64,000 nucleotides of DNA from Corallibacter vietnamensis (lineage in GTDB: Bacteria > Bacteroidota > Bacteroidia > Flavobacteriales > Flavobacteriaceae), in NCBI RefSeq assembly GCF_039537875.1, contig NZ_BAABBI010000001.1:744001-808000 (forward strand), in the 5' to 3' direction. The translations under genes and the position numbers were made by a program. Below are positions 59,029 to 64,000 of this stretch, piece by piece; positions within the stretch are counted from its first letter, which is position 1; each line of letters begins with the position of its first letter. The notes under the pieces were generated by a model, which searched no databases, was not told where the DNA came from, and was given only the letters and a program-made list of their open reading frames with translations.

Positions 59029-60180
59029 TTATTTTTCTAGCATTTTATAGGCTTCCTCAATGTATGTGGAAATATCTGGTGTAAAAGTAGCTACGGCATC
59101 TCCTGGACCTTTAGAGTGTCCTAAACGTACTATAATTACATTGTCATTTGGTTCAACAATAACGTATTGTCCTAAATGACCACGCATCATAAAAAAGTGC
59201 TTATCTTCAACATTCTTTAGCCACCAACCGTAACCGTATTCTGGACTTGCTTTAAATCTAGGTTTAATAGATTTTGCTATAAAGGCAGAGTCAAGCAATT
59301 GTTTTCCATGCCATTTTCCGTGGTCTTTATATAGTTTTCCCATACGGGCAAAATCTTTAGCGTTACTTGCTATACAGCAATAGGCTTTTACTAAATCATG
59401 ACCTTCACTATCTACTTGCCATAAAGCTTGGTTTTCGCTTCCTAAAGGTTTCCAGAAGCTTTCAGTAAGGTAGTTGTAAAGTTTTTTTCCTGTTGCACGT
59501 TCTATAACAATGGCTAGCATTTGTGTGTCACCACTGGCATATTTGTATGCCGTTCCAGGTTCGTTTACAACTTTTAATCCAGTCATAACTTTGGTTAAAT
59601 CATCATCAAAATAAGCGCGAGTTGTTATTGAAAAAGGAGAATAGTAGCGTTCGTCCCAGTTGGTTCCTGATGCCATGCTAGATAAATCGCCAACGGTCAT
59701 TTTTGCTGCTTTTCCGTCACAAAATTCAGGTATAAAATCACAAACAGGTTGATCAAGGTTTTTTATGTAACCATCCATAATGGCTTTTCCAAGCAAAGCA
59801 GAAACATAGCTTTTTGCCATAGAAAAGGAGTTGCTTTTTGAGTTTTCATCAAATCCATCATAATAGTTTTCAAACCAAATACTATCGTTTTTTATAATAA
59901 CATAAGCGATAGTACCATTTTGTTTATTGGTTTCAGAGAGTTTTTCGGTTTCTTTTACAGAATTATAGTCTTTATGATTAGGCCAAGGCTGTGGTTTACC
60001 AATCTCTAATGGTTGGTTGTCAAAGTGCTTGTAGTCTTCAAGATAGGCTGTTGTGTAGCCTTTCATGTAAATGGTTCTTACAGCTTTTAGTAGGTAATCT
60101 GTATCTGTAATGTAAAGTACAATAATTAAAAGGCCAAATAGAATAACGACCCATTTCAAGAGAGTTTTAAGGAATTTCAT
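59029..60180 (-). CDS. Beta-lactamase-fold serine hydrolase (class C-like)
   Basis: A 383-aa membrane-anchored hydrolase. One N-terminal TM segment (about 7-27) is followed by the class C fold. The nucleophile is in SMAK (Ser120 to Lys123); YKYASGDTQ stands where YxN is found, and GHLGQ near the C-terminus replaces KTG. This is the pattern of esterases and D-Ala-D-Ala-type hydrolases rather than of a true antibiotic beta-lactamase. The active site faces the periplasm. Substrate unknown. Confidence 0.85.
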   Translation of the reverse strand: MKFLKTLLKWVVILFGLLIIVLYITDTDYLLKAVRTIYMKGYTTAYLEDYKHFDNQPLEIGKPQPWPNHKDYNSVKETEKLSETNKQNGTIAYVIIKNDSIWFENYYDGFDENSKSNSFSMAKSYVSALLGKAIMDGYIKNLDQPVCDFIPEFCDGKAAKMTVGDLSSMASGTNWDERYYSPFSITTRAYFDDDLTKVMTGLKVVNEPGTAYKYASGDTQMLAIVIERATGKKLYNYLTESFWKPLGSENQALWQVDSEGHDLVKAYCCIASNAKDFARMGKLYKDHGKWHGKQLLDSAFIAKSIKPRFKASPEYGYGWWLKNVEDKHFFMMRGHLGQYVIVEPNDNVIIVRLGHSKGPGDAVATFTPDISTYIEEAYKMLEK

Positions 60181-60215
60181 TTAGTTTTTTTAGTTTATTA
60201 AATATAAACAAAAAA

Positions 60216-60689
60216 TTAAAACAAGCGTTGTTGCTTATAAGGGTTTTCGTGTTCTAGCAACCATTTTTTTCTATGTAAGCCACCAGCATAACCTGTTAAG
60301 CTACCATCGCTACCTATTACACGGTGACATGGAATGATTATCAAAATAGGGTTTTTGCCGTTTGCATTGGCAACAGCACGAATTGCTTTTGGGTCTCCTA
60401 ATTGTTTGGAGAGAGCTAAATATGTTGTTGTTTTTCCAAATGGGATTTTAAACAATGCATTCCAAACGGTTTTCTGAAAGTCAGTGCCTTGAGGGTTTAA
60501 ATTTAAATCGAAATTTTCTCGTGTTCCGTTAAAGTATTCATTGAGTTGGTAGACACAGTCTTCTAAAACTTCAGGAATAATGGAAGTTATGGTTTCTTCA
60601 GAGTTTAAGACAGAAATTGAAGTAATTCCGTTTGCATCACCAGTAATTTTGGTAAACCCTAAAGGGCTATTTATGATGCAACTTTCCAT
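60216..60689 (-). CDS. ogt: Methylated-DNA-[protein]-cysteine S-methyltransferase
   Basis: A 157-aa Ogt/Ada-C type repair protein. The acceptor Cys is in IIPCHRVIG (Cys121), and FQKTVWNALFKIPFGKTTTYLALSK is the DNA-binding region before it; GSLTGYAGGLHRKKWLLEHE closes the fold. It removes O6-alkyl groups from guanine by a suicide reaction. It shares one base with the CNNM gene (60689). Confidence 0.95.
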   Translation of the reverse strand: MESCIINSPLGFTKITGDANGITSISVLNSEETITSIIPEVLEDCVYQLNEYFNGTRENFDLNLNPQGTDFQKTVWNALFKIPFGKTTTYLALSKQLGDPKAIRAVANANGKNPILIIIPCHRVIGSDGSLTGYAGGLHRKKWLLEHENPYKQQRLF

Positions 60690-61777
60690 TATTGATTTGT
60701 GTTTTCGTCATTAATTAGACCGAGTCTTCTAGCTCTGGTTTCCCAGCTACGTCTAGCAAGTAGCTGCAAGTCTGGAATATTATCGCTTTCATCCATAATT
60801 TCCATGCCTAGAAGCGTTTCTATAACATCTTCCATAGTTACTAAACCGCTTACAGAACCGTATTCATCTACCACAAGCGCCATATGATTTTTACTTTCAA
60901 CTAATTGCTCAAAAAGTCTTGGTATGGGCATTGAACGGTTTATGATGATAATATTTCTTTTTATATCAGCTAGTTTTTTGTCACCATTACCAAAAGCCAT
61001 TTCTTTAAAGATTTCATCTTTTAGAACTAAACCAGAAATATTGTCGGAATTATCGCTATATACAGGAATACGAGAAAACCTAACATTAGAATTTTTATTA
61101 AAAAAGTTCTCTATGGTTTCTGATTCGTTTTCAATTTTCATGACGGTTCTAGGTGTCATAATATCTTTTGCTTGAACGTCTTTAAACGTTAGCATGTTTT
61201 TTATCACTTTACTTTCAGATTCTAAAAAAACACCTTTTTCTTCAGCGAGATTAGTCATTGCATGAAAGTCTTCACGACTTAAAACACTACCATGATGTCC
61301 TTTACCTCCAATAAGTTTTGTGGTCAATTGAAGTAGCCACAGAATACCTGACCATTTTAAAGGAAAAATTAATACGATTAAGGCTTTTGATGTAAAATTT
61401 GCTAGTTTTTTCCAGTAAGTTGCACCTATGGTTTTTGGTATAATTTCTGAAGCGATTAAGATTAATAATGTCATAATAGCCGAAACGACTCCAACGGTAT
61501 TAATACCGAATAGTTCTATTTTGTAAGGCAGCTTTTCGGCTTCAATTCCTACCATCATAGCACCTAATGTATGCGCAATAGTGTTTAATGTTAGAATTGA
61601 GATAAGAGGTTTGTCAACATCTTTTTTTAAATCTTCAAGAATATTGGCGTAGGCTTTGCCTTCTTGTTTTTTAATATTTATAAATGTTGGTGTGATACTT
61701 AAAAGCACAGCTTCTAGAATAGAACACATGAATGAGAAAAAGATAGAAATAGTAGCCCAAAAAATGAGTGCACCCAT
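60689..61777 (-). CDS. CNNM/CorC-like membrane protein (hemolysin family)
   Basis: A 362-aa protein: an N-terminal DUF21 (CNNM) domain with about four TM segments (residues 1-155), a cytoplasmic linker, then two CBS domains (about 205-330) with VKDIMTPRTVM-like IMTPRTV and VVDEYGSVSGLVTMEDVIE. The family is linked to Mg2+ or cobalt efflux and its CBS pair senses nucleotides. The C-terminal CorC transporter-associated domain is missing or very short. It is upstream of ogt and overlaps it by one base. Confidence 0.9.
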   Translation of the reverse strand: MGALIFWATISIFFSFMCSILEAVLLSITPTFINIKKQEGKAYANILEDLKKDVDKPLISILTLNTIAHTLGAMMVGIEAEKLPYKIELFGINTVGVVSAIMTLLILIASEIIPKTIGATYWKKLANFTSKALIVLIFPLKWSGILWLLQLTTKLIGGKGHHGSVLSREDFHAMTNLAEEKGVFLESESKVIKNMLTFKDVQAKDIMTPRTVMKIENESETIENFFNKNSNVRFSRIPVYSDNSDNISGLVLKDEIFKEMAFGNGDKKLADIKRNIIIINRSMPIPRLFEQLVESKNHMALVVDEYGSVSGLVTMEDVIETLLGMEIMDESDNIPDLQLLARRSWETRARRLGLINDENTNQ

Positions 61778-61802
61778 AAGTTTGTTTTGATTTTTTACGA
61801 AG

Positions 61803-62792
61803 TTACGAAATCAATTTCACAACGTCTTTAGCAAAATAGCTTGCAATGATATCTGCACCAGCACGTTTAATAGCTGTGATTTGTTCTAGCATTACGGCAT
61901 CATGGTCTAGCCAGCCTTTTTCAGCAGCAGCTTTAAGCATAGCATATTCACCTGATACTTGATAAACAGCAACAGGAACATCAACCTCATTTTTGATTTC
62001 TCTAACAATATCTAAATAGCAAAGTCCTGGTTTTACCATAACAATATCAGCGCCTTCATCAATATCCATTTCGGTTTCTCTTATAGCTTCAAAACGATTG
62101 GCATAATCCATTTGGTAAGTTTTTTTGTCTTTTGGAATATCAATCATATCTACAGGAGCTGAATCTAAAGCATCACGAAAAGGACCATAAAAAGCCGATG
62201 CGTATTTTGCTGAATAACTCATAATGCCTGTGTTTGTAAAACCTTCATCTTCTAAAAGTTCACGAATGCTTAATATGCGACCATCCATCATATCGCTAGG
62301 AGCAACAAAATTGGCTCCAGCTTTTGCATGAGATAGACTCATTTCGGCTAAAACATCAGCGGTTTCATCATTTAAAATTACACCGTTTTCTATAATGCCA
62401 TCATGTCCATAAGCCGAGTAAGGATCAAGAGCTACGTCTGTCATAACTAGCATGTCAGGACAAGTATTTTTAACTGTTTTTATGGCGCGTTGCATTAAGC
62501 CATTAGGGTTAAGAGCTTCGGTGCCTTTATTGTCTTTTAAGTTGTCAGGAACTTTTACAAATAGCAATACAGATTTTAAACCAAGTTTCCATAGTTCTTT
62601 TACTTCATTTTGAAGTAAATCTAAACTATAACGGTAGTAATTTGGCATAGAAGGAATTTCTTCTTTTACGCCTTTTCCTTCAACAACAAATAGCGGTACT
62701 AAAAAATCGTTTGGAGATATTATGGTTTCACGAACAAGAGAGCGTATAGCTTCGTTGGTTCTTAATCGTCTGTTTCTTTTTAAAGGATACAT
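61803..62792 (-). CDS. hemB: Delta-aminolevulinic acid dehydratase (porphobilinogen synthase)
   Basis: A 329-aa enzyme that condenses two ALA to porphobilinogen. Catalytic lysines are in FVAPSDMMDGR/SYSAKYASAFYGPFRDA and MVKPG. The metal-site segment reads DVALDPYSAYGHDGI, with Asp and Ala where Zn2+ enzymes have Cys, so this is the Mg2+/K+-type rather than the Zn2+-type. It is 11 bases after hemF in a haem operon. Confidence 0.96.
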   Translation of the reverse strand: MYPLKRNRRLRTNEAIRSLVRETIISPNDFLVPLFVVEGKGVKEEIPSMPNYYRYSLDLLQNEVKELWKLGLKSVLLFVKVPDNLKDNKGTEALNPNGLMQRAIKTVKNTCPDMLVMTDVALDPYSAYGHDGIIENGVILNDETADVLAEMSLSHAKAGANFVAPSDMMDGRILSIRELLEDEGFTNTGIMSYSAKYASAFYGPFRDALDSAPVDMIDIPKDKKTYQMDYANRFEAIRETEMDIDEGADIVMVKPGLCYLDIVREIKNEVDVPVAVYQVSGEYAMLKAAAEKGWLDHDAVMLEQITAIKRAGADIIASYFAKDVVKLIS

Positions 62793-62803
62793 GGTTGTGA
62801 TTT

Positions 62804-63712
62804 TTATTTGCTAACCCAATTTACAGGGTTTTTAAGTATTTTAATTAATTTTTCTTCTTCACTATCTGGTTCTGGATGGTGGTTGTAAGCCCATTGTACA
62901 TGTGGTGGTAAACTCATTAATATGCTTTCAATACGACCATTGGTTTTTAATCCAAATAATGTTCCTTTATCATGAACAAGGTTAAATTCTACATAGCGAC
63001 CACGACGAATTTCTTGCCAATCGCGTTGTTGTTTTGTATATGGTAAATCTTTGCGTTTTTCAACAATTGGTACATAAGCTTCAAGGAAGCTGTTTCCAAC
63101 TTCAGTTACAAAATTATACCAATTTTCCATGCTCATTTCTTCGGTTGCTTTGCAATAATCAAAAAACAAACCGCCAATACCACGTGCTTCATTACGATGC
63201 GTGTTAAAAAAATACTCATCACAACGAGCCTTGTATTTTGGGTAAAATTCAGGGTTGTGGTTATCGCAGGCTGTTTTGCAAACCTGATGAAAGTGTTTGG
63301 CATCTTCTTCAAAGAGATAGTAAGGTGTTAAATCTTGTCCGCCACCAAACCATTGGTCTACAATATCGCCATTAGCATTGTACATTTCAAAATATCGCCA
63401 ATTGGCATGAACAGTAGGAACCATTGGGTTTTTAGGGTGTAAAACCAAACTTAATCCACAGGCAAAAAAATCAGCATCTTTTACATTAAAGTAAGCCTGC
63501 ATACTTTCGGGTAATTTACCGTGAACACCAGAGATATTTACGCCTCCTTTTTCAAAAACAGCTCCATTTTCAATCACACGGGTTCTTCCGCCGCCACCTT
63601 CAGGGCGTTTCCATATATCTTCTTGAAAGCTAGACTTTCCATCTATAGCTTCAAGTTTTGATGTGATTGTGTCTTGTAAGTCTTGTATGTATTGATAAAA
63701 TGCAGTTTTCAT
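62804..63712 (-). CDS. hemF: Oxygen-dependent coproporphyrinogen III oxidase
   Basis: A 302-aa enzyme. WKRPEGGGGRTRVIENGAVFEKGGVNISGVHG is the start of the family block, and WYFGGGQDLTPYY-like QWFGGGQDLTPYYLFEEDAKHFH and RGIGGLFFDY follow. It converts coproporphyrinogen III to protoporphyrinogen IX using O2, so the organism is at least facultatively aerobic. It is next to hemB, and the nhaA end lies 2 bases away. Confidence 0.97.
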   Translation of the reverse strand: MKTAFYQYIQDLQDTITSKLEAIDGKSSFQEDIWKRPEGGGGRTRVIENGAVFEKGGVNISGVHGKLPESMQAYFNVKDADFFACGLSLVLHPKNPMVPTVHANWRYFEMYNANGDIVDQWFGGGQDLTPYYLFEEDAKHFHQVCKTACDNHNPEFYPKYKARCDEYFFNTHRNEARGIGGLFFDYCKATEEMSMENWYNFVTEVGNSFLEAYVPIVEKRKDLPYTKQQRDWQEIRRGRYVEFNLVHDKGTLFGLKTNGRIESILMSLPPHVQWAYNHHPEPDSEEEKLIKILKNPVNWVSK

Positions 63713-63714
63713 AA

Positions 63715-63999
63715 CTATTTTTTAAATCGCAATATGAGGTATCCTATAATAGCTGAAATTAGCGAACCTATTAAAATACCAATTTTAGCAGAGTCTATAT
63801 TAGCTGTTTCTCCTACAAAGGCTAACCCAGCTATAAATATTGACATAGTAAACCCGATACCAGCTAAAAAAGACACGCCAATAATATGCCATGTTGAAAT
63901 TTCTGAAGGTATATTAATCAGCTTTATTTTATTTGCTAACACTACAAATGATGTAATACCAATGCTTTTTCCTAAAACTAAACTTGCAACAATTGCTGT
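63715..63999 (-). CDS. nhaA: Na+/H+ antiporter NhaA, C-terminal part, cut by window edge
   Basis: The frame is open to the window edge, so the GTG at 63942 is internal. The visible ~94 residues contain SLVLGKSIGITSF, then WHIIGVSFLAGIGFTMSIFIAGLAF, the conserved C-terminal NhaA helices, and a final TM segment with LRFKK. NhaA exchanges Na+ for H+ at the inner membrane. It lies 2 bases upstream of hemF on the same strand and may share its transcript. Confidence 0.85.
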   Translation of the reverse strand, partial: TAIVASLVLGKSIGITSFVVLANKIKLINIPSEISTWHIIGVSFLAGIGFTMSIFIAGLAFVGETANIDSAKIGILIGSLISAIIGYLILRFKK

Positions 64000-64000
64000 T

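Noticed and set aside
59029..60180. Serine hydrolase as an antibiotic beta-lactamase
   Set aside because: SxxK is present, but YxN and KTG are not in their class C forms, and there is an N-terminal membrane anchor; an esterase or peptidase role is more likely.
1..64000. CRISPR array, tRNA, rRNA, insertion sequence or prophage
   Set aside because: No regularly spaced repeats, no cloverleaf or rRNA core sequences, and no transposase or phage structural motifs were seen on either strand.

Overview
The window is chromosomal DNA of a member of the Flavobacteriaceae (Bacteroidota). The support is a low-GC sequence, Bacteroidota-type promoters (TAnnTTTG, often with TTG 18-21 bases upstream), two gliding/type IX secretion genes (sprE and gldH), an F-type ATP synthase operon lacking the beta and epsilon genes, and several protein families typical of flavobacteria. 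No rRNA, tRNA, CRISPR array, insertion sequence or prophage was recognised. Genes at both window edges are cut: a flippase on the left and NhaA on the right.

Layout. 1-11.2 kb is a surface polysaccharide locus: flippase end, a lipoprotein, a GT2 glycosyltransferase, two consecutive O-antigen polymerase/ligase-like proteins, a WecG/TagA-type transferase, Ugd and UDP-glucuronate decarboxylase (UDP-Glc to UDP-GlcA to UDP-Xyl), and a WcaJ-like initiating transferase. A GT4 glycosyltransferase and a CapK-like adenylating enzyme face them from the other strand. 11.2-17.3 kb is housekeeping: purD, upp, a DUF4254 protein with a GT9 glycosyltransferase, and a PaaE-like reductase. 17.4-20.8 kb is a PadR-controlled ABC exporter operon whose promoter lies within a large palindrome. 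20.9-29.6 kb carries sprE, a bactofilin, atpZ and atpB-E-F-H-A-G. 29.7-37.3 kb holds a second flippase, dut, a sugar nucleotidyltransferase, a TPR protein, a DUF4292 lipoprotein, an EnvC-like amidase activator and a lipoprotein. 37.3-45.8 kb holds a thioesterase, an HU/SPOR protein, dprA, trpS with a small coupled membrane-protein gene, plsC, an ECF sigma factor with a membrane anti-sigma/beta-barrel protein, and recA. 46-52.5 kb holds a possible micropeptide transcript, trhO, a radical SAM gene, ricT, gldH and a class A penicillin-binding protein. 52.5-54.7 kb is an accessory patch in which a ~220-bp non-coding element occurs twice, each copy upstream of a different gene. 54.7-64 kb holds a CoA-transferase pair, a fused peptide-ABC ATPase, an exonuclease, a serine hydrolase, ogt, a CNNM-type protein, hemB, hemF and nhaA.

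Functional themes are envelope biogenesis (capsule, PBP1A, EnvC, PlsC, GldH/SprE, sigma/anti-sigma signalling) and core metabolism. The less ordinary items are the duplicated 52.6/54.1 kb element, the 28-codon transcript at 45.9-46.2 kb, the sigma/anti-sigma protein predicted to span both membranes, the PadR super-palindrome, the trpS-coupled 55-aa membrane protein, and promoters placed only 5-7 bases from start codons.
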